DNA of 64,000 nt from Physcia stellaris (GCA_018902385.1 JABSSW010000057.1:62001-126000), one strand, 5' to 3'; shown: positions 22,904 to 35,892, numbered from the stretch's first letter. The notes: a model not told the origin generated them from the letters alone. Numbers and translations are program-made.

Positions 22904-24727
22904 CTACAACGCATAAGATTCAATATTGCAATAAGACCATCTTATGGGATTAATGTTTAATCTTCTTTTTTTTTTGAGCCGTGCGGTAGTCCGGATGTTA
23001 ATGGAGTGACCGCAGACGTGCAGTGGTGCAGTCCTATCCCGGTTTCAGGCTGGTGGCGGATGCCACCACACAGTACAGTGTCTGTGAGAGAGGTGTGAGG
23101 TACGGGCTTCACATTGCTGATTGCGACTTCATCCTGCTAATCATCACCATATCTGTCGAAGACTTTTGTCACCACCGAAGACCAACAGCTTGTTGCCACT
23201 CTCAGACCTGGAAGAAGATCGTAGCGGTAAATCTACCTGTGGCCAGTGGAACCTTGGCGCTCGAATGCAGACCTAGGGGGATCGGCCGAGAAGCCACCAG
23301 CATCCTTCGAAAGATATCCACATAGCGTTCAAGACGGAAAGCTACGTCGATAGCGATGCATGAACGTCGACGAGAGCTGCGACGAAAGCGTGTGGTGGGG
23401 AGAACCCAAGACGACACGTGAAGTCTCAGGGGTAAAACAGGGATCACCTCGGCAGAGCTAACTCAGCTAAGTCTTAGCGCAGATCACTCTTGGCATTCTC
23501 CCATCACGGATTTCGTCTCATCTCCAATCTGACACCGAATCCTTCTCAGTCGCTGTCATCAGTGATAGCTTCTTCACTGACATCAACGATTGCAGATCGA
23601 AAACTCAGCAAGAGTCTGATGACACATGATAACAGAAGTGGAACATATGTCATCATCTGGGTATCACCATGCAGTAGCAGGAAACACCATTCTTTCTCGA
23701 AATGCGTAATTTGTCAAGCACAAAAGAGGTGATGCCCAATAAGAAAGATAGACATCGTAGTCGCCAGCACAGGGAGACCCTCCTGACATCCCAGGGCGCC
23801 GGAGACCGCATCAGCCCTGAAGCAGCTCCCCTGTGCCGGTATACTCGACCACCTTTACCGACATACCCTACGTTAATGCAGACGCTGCCGTCATAGGAGT
23901 GACCGATGGCCACAGTTCACACCAATAATGCCGTCCAATATCCAAGTAGGACCCTTGCTACCGATCCCCAACGTGCCATGACCTGGTTCAGAACCTGGGT
24001 GACCTTTCACCCACGCCTCACATGCCACCCCCCACGATCGGGCTGACATCCGAAACCCTCGTTATTTTCTTTTTTCCTTCTCGGAAATGGCCGCTCTGCT
24101 TCAAAATCACCCTTATGCTTACCAAGATGCGATTTTGGACTTGCTTGCAGACTGTGAAGCTGCTAGTAAGATACGTTGACTAATGGCGATCTCGCTATTC
24201 ACCCCATTGCCCGTGGAGACACGGCTTCGGTAGTAAGGTATTTGAAGGAGCATCAAAGTCAATGTTCTGTTGTCCGGGTATTGATACATCCGGTATTTAC
24301 TCGCCATCTCCAAGGTTATCTTAAGCTATGAACCTAGGAAAGACGACAGCGGCATGTGAACTCTATTGTATCACATAAGACTAGGGTGTCCATATACTTA
24401 CTGCCCTATAGACATATACCCACAATGGGTCTTTGTTGTTTGGAGTGCAAGACATCTTAGTTCTTATCGAGATAGTCGTTGCTCGACGGCGACTAGGTAT
24501 TTGGAGTGGCTTTAGGAGGTACGGACAGTCCAGATGATGGTCCAGAAAAGTGGAGCTCCTGGGTGGCAAACCTGTAGGAAGGCAGGCCTTTACACTGAAG
24601 TATCCGCTTTCGGACCACTCATCGTGTCAAGGGCCAGCTGCATATAACATTAAAGAAACCCGGGCAAAGCCCAACGATTCACGCGAACTCAAATCCAGAG
24701 CCTGAAATAACATCATAAATCTACCTC
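22904..24727. other. Intergenic region, 1.8 kb
   Basis: Short open frames on both strands (23023-23325, 23653-23913 and others) lack family features or clear splice structure. A poly-T run sits at 22964-22976. No repeat or RNA gene recognised. Confidence 0.35.
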
Positions 24728-26046
24728 CTACCAAAAAAACCCAACCTGATAACTCGGACTCCCCGGATCAACCTGCTCGCCCTGCCCACTCTCATCCTCA
24801 GTCGTCTGATTCAAAACCCCATGCACGATATTCACCCGCGCCATGTTATACGCATTCTTCAGGACGCCGTCCGTAAAACACGCTTGCAGCATCCTTCCGT
24901 ACACCAGCTGCTCGCACTCCTGCACCGTCGGCACCTTGCCTACCCCAGCGGCGGACTTGGGAAGCCAGAAGGCGGCTATACATTTGGTCGAGTCGCCGTA
25001 GCCCCATACCCACTTGTCCGTGTTGATGTTGCTGGAGGAGAGGGTATCGGCTTCGTGGAGGCTGTTGCAAACATCTGTGAAGGCGGGGGTGCAGTCCCTG
25101 AAATCGTACGGTGTGCTGCTGTTGCGAGTTGAATCCAGTTCCGTGCCGGTGGAGAGGCACTGGATGGCGTATGGCGCGGGCTTGTTATTCGGATCGAGTC
25201 CCAAGCGGGGCCAGTGTGCCGTCGAGGTCGGTGCAGCACTTGCAGTGGCGGGAGTGGTCTTTACTGCAGGCTGCGAGATATTTACGGCGGGGATTTGCGC
25301 GGCTGGAGTTGAAGTTGCCTGAGTAGTAGCTGTACCGTCGTCCGTGAAGCCAAACCCAAACAGGTCGCTGGTTCCGGTGTAGGTGGCATACACCGCCGCC
25401 TCGCTACTCCACTTCCTTAACTCTTCGCTCACGGCGGCCGCTTCACTCGGACTCAGTGAATGAGTTAGATCCGCTTGGAAAGCAGTCTCCGCTGCCAGCT
25501 CGCTGCTTAAGAAAGCCTTAGCGGTCGGTTCCGCCGTCGCGAAGAAGTGGGTGATTCTAGAACGGTAAGCTGCGTCATCCGAGGCGTAGTCCGCTGTTGC
25601 GGCCGCATAGGTGTCTGAGAAATTGCCTATTGTGATGGCGGCGTAGTCCCTGCTTTCAGCGGCGAGTTCGCTGCTTAATGCTGCCTTTGCGGTGGGCTCG
25701 GCCGTAGCGAAGAAATGTGTGACGGAGGACTGGTAAGCTGCGGACTCCGAAGCGTAGGCTGCCGTTATGGAGGCAAAGTAGCTCATGTCAGCGGCCTGTT
25801 CGCTGCTTTCAGCGGCCAATTCTTTGCTTGCTGCTGCTTTCGCGGTGGGCTCAGCCGTGGCGAAGAAGTGGGAGATCTCGGAGGCGAAGGCCAGAGATTC
25901 GAGACGTAGGCTGCGTCGGCGGAGGCCTCTGCGGCGGCTGCTTCGCGGGTGCTGATGACGGTATCTTCTTCTGCTGGAAGTGGGTTTGGTCGTGCGAGCG
26001 TTGTTGTGACGCACAACGAGGCGAGAAAAAGCATTATTGCAACCAT
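24728..26046 (-). CDS. Secreted Ala-rich repeat protein with Cys-rich C-terminal domain, one apparent frameshift
   Basis: Starts at 26046 with a signal peptide (MVAIMLFLASLCVTTTLARP). An acidic/Ala-rich segment and three imperfect repeats with core HFFATAEPTAKA follow, then a Thr/Ala linker and a C-terminal domain of about 150 residues. That domain has at least six Cys (CLSTG, FRDC, DVCNSL, KCIAAFWLP, ECEQL, ACFTDG) and ends DPGSPSYQVGFFW. The leader frame and the repeat frame do not match: at about 25899 one base is missing relative to the neighbouring repeat copies (tacgtctcgaatctctgg should read as AYVSESLA). No intron fits, because the sequence there aligns continuously with the repeats. 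So it is a recent one-base loss or an assembly error. I do not recognise the C-terminal domain, though fungal secreted proteins with similar VDPG-SY endings exist. No function is claimed. Confidence 0.75.
25490..25900 (-). repeat. Three imperfect in-gene repeats (core HFFATAEPTAKA)
   Basis: The block encoding S-x-I/V-T/S-HFFATAEPTAKA plus x-ELAAE occurs three times, near 25841-25872, 25686-25722 and 25513-25551. The spacing is about 155-165 nt. Between the cores lie Ala/Ser/Tyr-rich stretches (AYASESAAYQS, DYASDDAAYRS). The copies differ by many substitutions, so the duplication is not recent. Confidence 0.8.
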
Positions 26047-27714
26047 TGTTGCTGATTAGTTGGGGTGCCGGGATTGAAGCAATCGGACTTTTCCAGAATG
26101 ATGCAAGATCAGGTAGTATTAGGTGGTGTGGATGGCGCTGCATGATTACTGATGTTGCGCGAAGAAAATATGTTGTCTTACAGACATGACACGGATCGGT
26201 TTTATTGTCATAAGCGCAGGTTTCCAAGCTGTAGAGAGATCGCTTAGTCGCATAATATGGGACGGCTCGCAAAGCCATCCGTCATACTATTGCTATTTTC
26301 ACCCTGGTAATCTCCGGATGGTGAAACGTACTCGTAAGACCTTTGAAACTTCTTAGAGCGTTTGAGTCTTCAGTCAAAGTTCTCCAGAATCAATGACAAA
26401 ACCTCTTATCTCGTTGCAGCATTTCCGTGATTGCAATCAGTATTCTCAATTGCTAAGGGCGACTTAGATGATAATTTATGGAAGATGTTCACTCGGACGT
26501 TCTTGGCCAGGGGCGCTTATTAGCAGAGACTTGCGCTGTAACCGCAAGCTGTCTTTCTGTCAGATGGTCTCCATGCGCTTACGCGGCTATCAGTTATACG
26601 GCCTCGGCAACGTTCAGTCACTGCATCGGATTTAAAAAATTCTCTAGAAAATAGAGCCCACTCGTCTTGTTCGGAGTCTACAAGGAGTGCGGGTTGATTG
26701 TGTGGATTTCTCAGTATGAAAAGGCAGAGCTGTTTGTGCTAGTAGCTTTGTTCCCTTTTAGATAATGAAAGTAGTATGATCCGCATTAGCTATGTGAAAT
26801 GGGTGTGGCCAACATGTCGAAACGTGTGACTGTAAAAGGATACAAAATGGTTTGAGACTACTCACATTGACGAACAGCGACAAGTTATAGAAGAAGCCAA
26901 GAGAGTTCCCAAGACCTCCAGTCTAACTTCCAAGGCTGATGTATGATGTGTGGCAATGAACGACATAAAATCTTTCGGCGACACATGCTGGCTCATCCGA
27001 CATGGACATCCCTACGCCCATGAAAGGGACTGGGAATTTGACTGTAAGTTTCTCGCGAAATCTATTTCGAAGTTCAGCATTTGTGCTATGACGGCTTGGT
27101 TCCACGGATGATGTCTGAGTAGAGGCAACAGCCAACCGAAAAGCTCAATCATTTCGTAGATCGCGGACATACTATTCTCTTTGTGGCGTGCCCGAACCAT
27201 TCCCTGTAGAACATACCTGTAATTGGTCGCTCGCCTAATCTTGGTGGAAGTGGAGCAGGGCCGACAGAAGACTTTGGAATGGCCTTGTGAGAGCCTGGAA
27301 GCTATTCAGTGACAAAAGTCCAGTATATTAATGTCTGGGTATCCCATCCACGCTCCTAGGAGTCATAATCGCGTTGAAATGGTGAAAAATAAATCGACAG
27401 CGCTTTTATGTTGACATTGAGAGGACGAGCAAAGGATCCAAAGATGGAATATCAGCGCACATATTCAACTTCTCCTTTGGCATTGTCTGCAGCTGGGTTC
27501 CAGTAGGACCAAGCAGCTGAGATGCATCTGCGTCCAGGCGCGCGCATGATGCTCTTGCCAGCAGCCGAAGGATGCACATGACAAAATCCGTGGTGCCTCA
27601 AGCGACGCTACTTCTTCCATCAGTTTTCCAGGCACCGCTGGATACGGTGTAGGTAGCAGTCGAGCATCATCGTGTATTTCCATAACAGTATAGGCTCGTC
27701 TCCAGCTGCCAACC
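26047..27714. other. Divergent intergenic region, 1.7 kb
   Basis: Holds the promoters of two divergently transcribed secreted-protein genes. Two overlapping minus-strand frames at 26923-27200 do not resemble a known protein and are not called. Nothing else supported. Confidence 0.35.
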
Positions 27715-29019
27715 ATGAGTCGCTTATTTCTCCTAGCCTTCTTTTGCGCATGGTTTTCATCTGCAGCCGCCCTCCTTCCAGCTTTACCCATCAATGACAC
27801 TGCCTCTTCATCTTCTGCTTCAGAATTCCCCCTCACCTCGCGGGTACAGTGCAGTGGCGGCCGATTCGGTGTTCGTCTCTCGAGGATTAGGTGCGACAAC
27901 GCTTGGGAAAAGATTGAACAAAGCATTCAGCCTCAACTTTTCGCCCAGCGAGATACTGAAGAAGACATCTTTAGTCTACCATTTCGATATTTGAGTGGTG
28001 CGTTACTAAGATTCGATTCGAGATAAAAGTGTTTGAGAGGAACAACTAGACACGTCAGTTGTGTCCACAGAGACATAAAACTTATTTAATGCACTGAGCC
28101 TATGGAGATTTTAGCCTGCTAATACTCCTAGTACATAGACGACGGAAGCTGTGCAATTGACCTCAGTCTCATCGACAAGGAGGGCGTCGACGTGTGTAAC
28201 GGTCTTGGTATCGCCCACGCAGCCCGAAGGCTTATCGACGAATGCATCGTGGACCGGACAAAGGGTGGGCCCAACGTCGGCGGCGTGACCAGTGATTTCA
28301 GTAAGTCTATCTCCCTGCAGTAACCATATGAGCGACATTCTTTTCTGATGCCAACGCAGCGCCAAGAGGCAATCTGATTGTCACCCTTAGTCACTACACA
28401 TCGACGGTCGAGTGCATCCCTCCAGCCGCAAACCCACCTACTGTCGAGTCATGTAACGATGTGCTGCAAGCTATGCCCGCATCGACAGATGTGGAAGTCT
28501 TCACGAAGCATGCTGTTGAGCGGACTGTTCATGTTCCATGGTTTCTTGTTGACAGTAAGTGGTATCACACGAAATCTAATCTCTGTAGCATCACCTTCGT
28601 CCTTCGGCGCTCATCACGCTAGCTTTTTGTGCCATCAACTATCCCGAAGCGTCGTTTCCCTCCCTCATCTCCAAAATTGCTCTTCGTCCGATGTATTCAC
28701 CCTTAACTGGACTTGATACGAGGCTAACGACTGCGACAGAAAAGTTCGGTTCCAACCGCTGCAAATTAAACGTCAACCTATATCGCAGCGGCGCAATCAT
28801 GGAGACGACCACTTGGTTTAATATATGGACTGCTGGCGTTGCGATCAATGAAATTTGCATCAAGCGCGGTATGCTCGGCACAGCTTATAGCCTAGGTTAG
28901 TTCATTGTTCATTCCGGAGGTTGATGAAGGTGTAAGGAATTGTTTTGGTAAGCACCATTAATACAGGCGCAGGCTTCACTCCAGGAGTAAGAGCGTTGAA
29001 GGTGTTCATTGATACGTGA
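27715..29019 (+). CDS. Secreted protein of unknown family, six exons
   Basis: Exons 27715-27997, 28139-28300, 28360-28554, 28589-28692, 28745-28895 and 28967-29019 join in frame to 315 residues. The signal peptide is MSRLFLLAFFCAWFSSAAAL. Conserved-looking features are CSGGRFG, the DDGSCAIDLSLIDKEG segment, CNGLGIAHAARRLIDECIVD, TVECIPPAANPPTVESC, NVNLYRSGAIM, and a Gly-rich end GTAYSLGAGFTPGVRAL. About seven Cys suggest disulphides in a secreted fold. Introns carry CTAAT/CTAAC-type branch sites. No motif identifies the family; it resembles lineage-specific secreted proteins of plant- or insect-associated fungi, which is only an impression. It is divergent from the repeat-protein gene and could share the 1.7-kb promoter region with it. 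Confidence 0.75.
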
Positions 29020-30246
29020 TGGACATGGGGATAGATCTTAGCGAACCGGGTGAGCCTTTGGTACGCTGACACCAAAATGACGCTCTGATGGTGGGCTGGC
29101 AGCCATGTCGCACTAGGACATAGTCATCGCTATTAAGCATCTTTAGATCATTCGCGGTCGACTAATAGGCCAGCAAGCCACTGGAGGCCCATATCTGATT
29201 CACAGCGGTATTCACCATACTATATTGATTCCTCCTAAAGCATGACCGATGGATGTTTAGATCTTGTATATCAGTGTTTGTGTCTCTTCCTGCTGAGCTT
29301 GGGTCCCTCCCGCCTCTTCTTTCCTGTCGCCAAGACTCCAGCACTGCAGAATGGACAGGATATGGTGCATAGTACTATCCTTGAGGCGTCTAACGTGCTT
29401 ATGTTATGAAGGGACTTCGCTATACGCAGCTGCGGGTTACAGTCAGTCCAGAATTTAATAAATGATATCGAAAGCTGGTAGAATAAATCACAACACGTGT
29501 AACTCACATGACCACTGTCCGAACTGTTCGCTGAGACCCAGAGCTCATAGCGTTTCTGTCAGTACTTACACTCTAGATTATATCTTAGAGGTTGGCTAGC
29601 CGGAAACACGCCGTGTAGCACAAGCAACCGCCAAGTTGGTCTGCAAGTACAGATGCGCTGTCGTACTGGTGGGCTCACTTGATGGCAAGCCTCTAGCCTT
29701 CGCTTAAGCCAGTCGATCTTGGGATATTGTTCGCAGAGGAATTGTAACCACGGATGCAACCTAAGACGAGGTGTTTGAGCTGAATAGCATGATGTCCTTC
29801 GTGATCGTAGGGCACGATTGCACAAGGGCGGAAGAGGGTGGCTCCATAGCTACTGTGCCAAGAGAGGGAGTGGTTGGGCAGTCAAAGCTCCTCTGTCATG
29901 ATATCCCGTGAGTGTGACACCGTCAACATCGCTCTGGGAGAAGTGCGTACTCCAGTAAGGATAATCCGATAGTTGTATGTTTATGTTGCGGACTTGAGAG
30001 GCGAAAGGTCCGGAACAGCTCGGTGATACGTTTTTCCGAGGCTTGAGACCGTCTGAAATTGGCGCCCTCAGAGCGTTCTGAAGTACCTCAGGCCTGGACG
30101 AAATCAGTACTTAGAATTTCTCTAGGCATCGCTGAAAATTGGCATGGTAAATCGCGCTGGTGTAGCTACTTTAGCTGACGAGTTCCTCGGGATCGCCAAT
30201 ATCAGTTTAAGTCGAGCCCACCTTCATCCCAAAACCTATCGTCGGA
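29020..30246. other. Convergent intergenic region, 1.2 kb
   Basis: Scattered short frames (29162-29825) without features. No repeat noticed. Confidence 0.4.
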
Positions 30247-32951
30247 TTATGAGAAGCCTGGCTCCTCCCCAAAATCTATCTTGACTCCCATCTTCTCCTC
30301 GAGCACCTTTGTCTCCTCCGCCCCCTTTTCCTCCCCTATCATCTGCCCCATCGCATCCGCCGCCATCATCAGTAGCTTATTGCTAGTCTCCACCCCGTCC
30401 TTTTTCTTAATCAACAACCCGGCGATCTCGGCCGTTGCACTCGCAGACATGAAGATATAGCCCACAACAAAGGGCAATTGGTCTTCGCGCTCTAGGTATC
30501 CGCCACCGTACGTCTCGAGTAGTCGCGGTTTGCAGGCTTCATGAACGCGCCGTAGCATCGTCCAGCCGAACCGGTGGATGCGCAGGTAGTCGATGTTTAG
30601 CTCGACTGTCTCTGCGTGAAGAGCGTTAGCTAAGTCAAGCAGGAAGGCTGTTGTGGGGATGGAAGTGGTTGAGCGGCTGGGGCGGCGAAGAAGGGTGCCG
30701 GAGCTGGATTGCTTGAGTTTTTTAGGCTTTGGGGCTTTGCTAGGCGCTTTCTTCTTCGGTTTCGAAGCTAGGCTGTCATCCTTTTCCGCTGGAGGTGAAG
30801 TGGCTTGGGCAGTTTCTTCCGCGTCACTGTCGTCGTCGTATTTGGCTTCAATGATAGGTTGTATTGTCTCCGTGGTCCATGATACAGCAGCATCGTTGTT
30901 ACAGTATCTGCCTGCAAACAGCTTGCCCACGGCGCACAGCGTGGTCAGTTGTCTCGGTCCCTTGGCGGAGACGGCGTTTGTATTCTTTCTACGGTTGTTC
31001 GCAAAAAGGGCCGCGGAGTATCCCACGCTTAACAAGAATCGCTTCAAATAATCTTCCATTTCCTTGGGAGTATCACCAATGAAGAACTTGTCCGCTCCTT
31101 GAAGTGAGACAGCGAGCTCCATGTCATGCCATATACTGGGTAAAAGTTTCTCCTCGAAGATTTTCTCTTGACGGACTGCGTTATAAAGCTGGCCTGTATA
31201 CATGATTGAGCCCCAAGCATTAATGAAGGCGACTTGGAGCTCTTGGTAACGCATCTTCAGCGCGAAGGAGAAGAGCCCGCACATGACGGGATATTGTTTT
31301 AGTAAAACGAATGGCTCTACAGTGGGAATTGAGTGATGGCGCGAAACCTGGAGATGCATTATTAGATCTCAGATATCATCACGAAGGTAGGAAAAGTCAG
31401 GCAATTTACCTTTCTCCACTTCTCCGCCACCACGTCCTTCACGATCCACTCATCAATTACATACATCATCTCTGTAAATCTCTCATCGTTCTCCTTCGGC
31501 CAATTAACAATTCTCAATTTCTTGTGGAACTTCAGATTCTGGTCGATCGAAGCCCGAACACTCTTCGCGTGATTTTGGAGTTGATCATGAGCCTTGCTGA
31601 TGCCCGACTTCAATTCATGCTGGGCATCTAGAAAGCATTGTACGGCAAAGACTAGCCAAAGCGGGATATCTTTGCCTGGAGCCATCTGTCTAATACCACG
31701 CATGAGCTCGTCCTCAGCCAGTGGTATTCTTGAAGTAATCATCGACATGAGGACTAGATCTGGGAAAGCTTCCATCAGAAGAAGGCGGTCATCTTGGACT
31801 TGGTCTCTCGGCGACTTGTCGTGCCAGTGTGTCCTCCGATCACGGAATCCAAGAAAGCCAGGCTTGTATTGAGGGACGCTGCCGTCTTGTATGACGTCCT
31901 GCAAACTAGAGAGAATACTGCATGTTGGCAGCATTATGTCTTCTGCTAGATCGTAGACAGCCATGTTGAAGAGATCGCCTTGCCGCTGCTTGTGTGTTGG
32001 ATCCTGACCACGACGAAGACATTGGGCAATGTAGAAGATCGTGGTTATTGACTCGTAGTCGGTCTTGGTTGGGAAGCGTCGGACCAGGTCCTGCTCCAAT
32101 GTTCGCACAAAATCAATGGCAGTATTGACCGTGACTGAGACAGCGCAGAGGTCCATTCCATCCTGGTAATTCCTCCACAAGGCACACAGGAAATGGCGGA
32201 TGTTTTGCACATCGACAAGCAGACAGTGCGCAGCGAGATATTCCTCTTCCCGTGTCTGTAAAGCTTCGACCTCGTACTTTGGTTGTCCCTCTTTCGGGGC
32301 CTGAGGTGCTGGCTTGACATCTGGCGCGTCAAGAAATTCCTGCGATGGCTCCTCTATATCAAGACTTGCAAAAACATTCGCAATATCCTCCTGCTCCTTG
32401 CCCTCGCTAGCTTTACCGTCAGCGTTAGGCTTTGCGGGACGATCTTCCTCTGTTTCCGCGGGGGAACGAGGTTTCAGAAGCTCACGAGTCTTCTCTAGGA
32501 TGCCTAGGAAGTGTGCATGACCGTCATCGGATTTACCAGACTTCCCCACCGCCGAACCGCACTCTTTTCGTAATTTTATTGCACGATCCAAGACCTTGAT
32601 CAATGCTGCCGGCACCTTGACTAGCGGTTTTGAGGACCCAACAATATAATCGGCCAGGCTGATGAACTCCTTGACTTTGATCGTGTATGTGGGAGGCTCA
32701 ACATTATTAGTTCCAGCTGAGGCTTCCGACGAAGACGTCGTTCCTTTGGAGGCATCCTGCGCTTTTTTTCGCGCTTTGCCTTTGAGTCTCTTGGGAGCTT
32801 GAGTAGCTTTGGAAGAATTCGACAATCCGTTTCGATCTAGGAGATCAGCGGAATAGCCACACTGCTTGGCTTTGGTCGCAAGCCATGTTGCAATAGTATT
32901 AGTGTCTTCTTTATATGTCTTGTAGCTCGACTGCAGCACCGATGGCAACAT
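30247..32951 (-). CDS. DUF6604-domain protein
   Basis: Two exons, 32951-31410 and 31347-30247, separated by a 62-nt phase-0 intron, give 880 residues. The start MLPSVLQSSYKTYKEDTNTI, followed by ATWLATKAKQCGYSADLL, is the characteristic opening of fungal DUF6604 proteins. VKEFISLADYIVGSSKPLVK and KVPAALIKVLDRAIKLRKECG are the family's second conserved block. Two Lys/Ala/Ser-rich low-complexity segments (KRLKGKARKKAQDAS; KPKKKAPSKAPKPKKLKQ) punctuate it. The rest is helical with no catalytic motif. The family is widespread in Pezizomycotina, and as far as I know no member has an established function. An in-frame TTG upstream was ignored; the ATG at 32951 fits the family start. Confidence 0.9.
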
Positions 32952-34326
32952 GGCGACAGCCAATTTGTGCTTTGGAGATATAGATTGGTGGCGATGAGGA
33001 TGCTCGAAGTATCAATCTCTACCCCTATCATTGTCTACGGTAGCCATTCTAAATGATCAGGTTGGCGGTGTATCTCCAAACGAGGAAACATGCAGCAATT
33101 CGGATGATCGAATGTTGACTGTTGACGTGCGTTTTGTTGTGCGGGCCGGCGCGGAGGCTTGGAAAATTACCCCGCTCGTTCCAATCTGTGATCGATCCAT
33201 TTTGCCGCTCTTTTTATCTTGTTAGAAAGCATGCTTCAGCTTCGTTTTTGTCAATATCGCTGATGTATATCATGCTTGTCATCTCTCAGTCATTTGATTT
33301 TGAATCTTCGAGCAGATTTTCCTTCTTTCAGGTCGGCTGTCGGCAAGCGGAGCGCCGTCCCGCTTACCCCTCAACACCACGGCACGGGGTGATACTGGGC
33401 TCCAACAAAAACATCGATTATTATTATACGGAGCCGATTGGGCAGCAGTCTCACTACTACGTTCGCAACGAACCGTAATACTGAACATATTGTTTAGATG
33501 AAATTCGAACAGTCGCTAGAGTCATTGTCATGCTTTTGTGCACTAACCCTAGGTGGTGGTTATATCTAGGGTTGAAGGTAATCGTTGATACCCAAATAGC
33601 GGCTACATATTTGGAGAGGGAAGAGGTAGAGTCGGACTTCAGAACAGGTTTTGTGCGTCTATCTTCAGATGATACAGGGAAAGAGTTCAGAACTTTCTAA
33701 GCTCGAGCAATGTTCTAAATTTGGCTAATCAGATTGGGAAGCGGTAAGAATTTTCATTCTTGAAGTACCCATTCTCCAGGCATCAAACACCATCGATAGA
33801 TGCTATCGATCAAATGGGGTTTGATCAAGTACAGACAACGTCAACTGTTTTTCAATGCCTACAACCTGGAACGCACTCATGTACATGTATGGGAGATGTC
33901 AAGGAGCTCGAATTCTTTATAGCTTGTATACTACTCATCCGATTTATTTCAAGACAGCAGCTTTGACATGCCTATACCTCTAACCCGTAGCATTTATCGA
34001 CAAACCCACCATAATTGCAGAGGCCTGAGGGTCAACATCAAGCTGATCGCCCCAGGTCCAGGGGTATCATAAAACGTATAAATTCATCCATAATTCGGCA
34101 AGTAATCCTGTACAAAAGCGCTCTTTTAAACCATCTCACGCTTCCTCTGCGGGCTCCTGGACGTTATCGGGTAGTCGTCAAGATCATCGTCGTCAAGAAC
34201 GCCCAGCTTCGAGATATTCCGCATCGGGACGGTAACTGGGGCTTTTGTGGGATCGTAGCCGGGACTAGCGAGGAAGAAATCTGGTCAGCAACAGCCGTGG
34301 ATAACTTAGGAAAAGGACGTGACTAA
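32952..34326. other. Intergenic region, 1.4 kb
   Basis: Promoter of the DUF6604 gene at the left. No supported gene, and the short frames at 33031-33488 and 33760-33966 look random. Confidence 0.4.
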
Positions 34327-35892
34327 CTAGCGATAATGTGGGTCCACGGGCGGCAGACTCTCTGTGTCCCACTTCATTGCGCTGATACTTCCCCCCAGCT
34401 TCGTCGAGGCCTGGCTCGCAGAGCCGAACTTAGTACTCGCGACGCTGTGGTTCCACTCGTCACGAAGTGCGGTATTGTCGCTATGTTCCCAGAACGTGTC
34501 GCTGTTGTCGGAAGTTGTGCCTTTGAAGGTTCGAAGGTTCCGCATGAAACCACGGGATGTGGCGCCTGAAATCAGCGGGCGCATGAGGGGAAGGCAGGCG
34601 CCAATGATGCCCACACCAGATTCGATCATTGGCCAGTAGACGAAGGGTGTTTGGATAACTGCAGGTACGGTGTCAGCTTACGCCACCTCGATAAGGGGCG
34701 GGATCGCTGGATGAGCGTCGTACATGTATAATCCACGCCATTCAGCTCTGTATCCATAGCTAAGAATCTATATTAGTAGACATCGCAATAACTATATTGG
34801 TGGGACTGACTGTAAAAGACTTTATAATAGATTACGACCTTTGCGATACCAAAACCAACTGTTCTATCGATTGTTAGCATCGGAAGCGGACTCCGAATCC
34901 GGGAGCTTACAGTGCTCCAAGTAGGAATACAGCGGCCACTCCCATCTTTTTCCAAAACGGCATTTGAAGTTCATATATCTAATATGGTGTAAGCACAGAA
35001 GCCCGCAGATGTGGAATAGCTGAATACTCACACATCCGAGAGGCAGGAGAATGATCAGTAGATTTGTAGCGACGTCAGACCACGCTTGTGCAAGCATCAT
35101 CCTATTAACGTCGATACATTTTCCTGGCATGTTGCCCCAGCCAGTCCAATTGACAGAGAATGGGACACACTGGAAGACTTCTGCAAAGAAGAACCCAACT
35201 GTCCAGGTAAATACAAGTCCAATCGTGAACCAGCAAGCCAAGTTGAAACGTGGGCCTTGGAAGATACTGTAATTATCTCTTAGGAACATCAGACCAGAAC
35301 GTGCCTGGACCGACCTACCGCTTGTAGAAAAGGAGAACAGAGAATTTCGTGCAACCGAAAGTCAAGACTGTGCTGATAAGGACGGCATATTGTACCTGTA
35401 TCTCAATCAATCACATACCCTCCCACATGAAGGAGCCAACCAGGTGTACCTGCTGAAATACTCGAGTTTGTGGAGTGTAGACGAGGAACCCTTCATAAAT
35501 GTAGGTATGTCTCCCAAGATCACCCATTGACGCCCCTACCAGTGACAATTGGTTATTTGCAGATGTAGACCAAGCCCGGAAGACCTACCAATATACATGC
35601 ATAAAGCGGTAGCCATTGTGAACAGCTGTTGAACTATTAGCTGCTGGCCTCAGTGTACCATGCCTGTGGGCGTACATACCATCGCAGGCAAAATCAAGAA
35701 GTCGTCCCAGGACAGACCCGTCTTCTTGAGATTTCTCGCATAGAACCGTAGCGCAATGGCTACGAGTGGTAATACAACCATAGACGTTGCGATCAAATAG
35801 ATTTCTGTCTCGATTCCAGGAGGACGATAGGGTAGAGCCGTTGGCTGTGGAGGCCCTGCCGTGGCTGGAGTTTCTGCTGTCGTGTTCGACAT
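34327..35892 (-). CDS. Fungal rhodopsin-domain (PTH11/SAT4-type) membrane protein
   Basis: Seven-helix membrane protein of the fungal rhodopsin-domain group. Exon 1 is 35892-35680 (MSNTTAETPATAGPPQPTAL ... IYLIATSMVVLPLVAIALRF), and at least six further exons run to the stop at 34327. Recognisable blocks after splicing are LKKTGLSWDDFLILPAM (the family W-D-D motif), QQLFTMATALCMYIG, YAVLISTVLTFGCTKFSVLL, FNLACWFTIGLVFTWTVGFF, FQCVPFSVNW, GKCIDVNRMMLAQAWSDVATN, LLIILLPLGC, KKMGVAAVFLLGALTVGFGI and ESGVGIIGACLPLMRPLI. The QCVPFSVNWTGWG...GKCID order is typical of the family. Some joins, including a very short first intron (36-39 nt), are uncertain. The cytoplasmic tail is Ser/Thr/Asn-rich. Probably a receptor or channel-like surface protein; no ligand known. 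Confidence 0.85.

Noticed and set aside
26923-27200. Two overlapping minus-strand frames in the gap between the secreted-protein genes
   Set aside because: Both are short, in different frames and without recognisable features.
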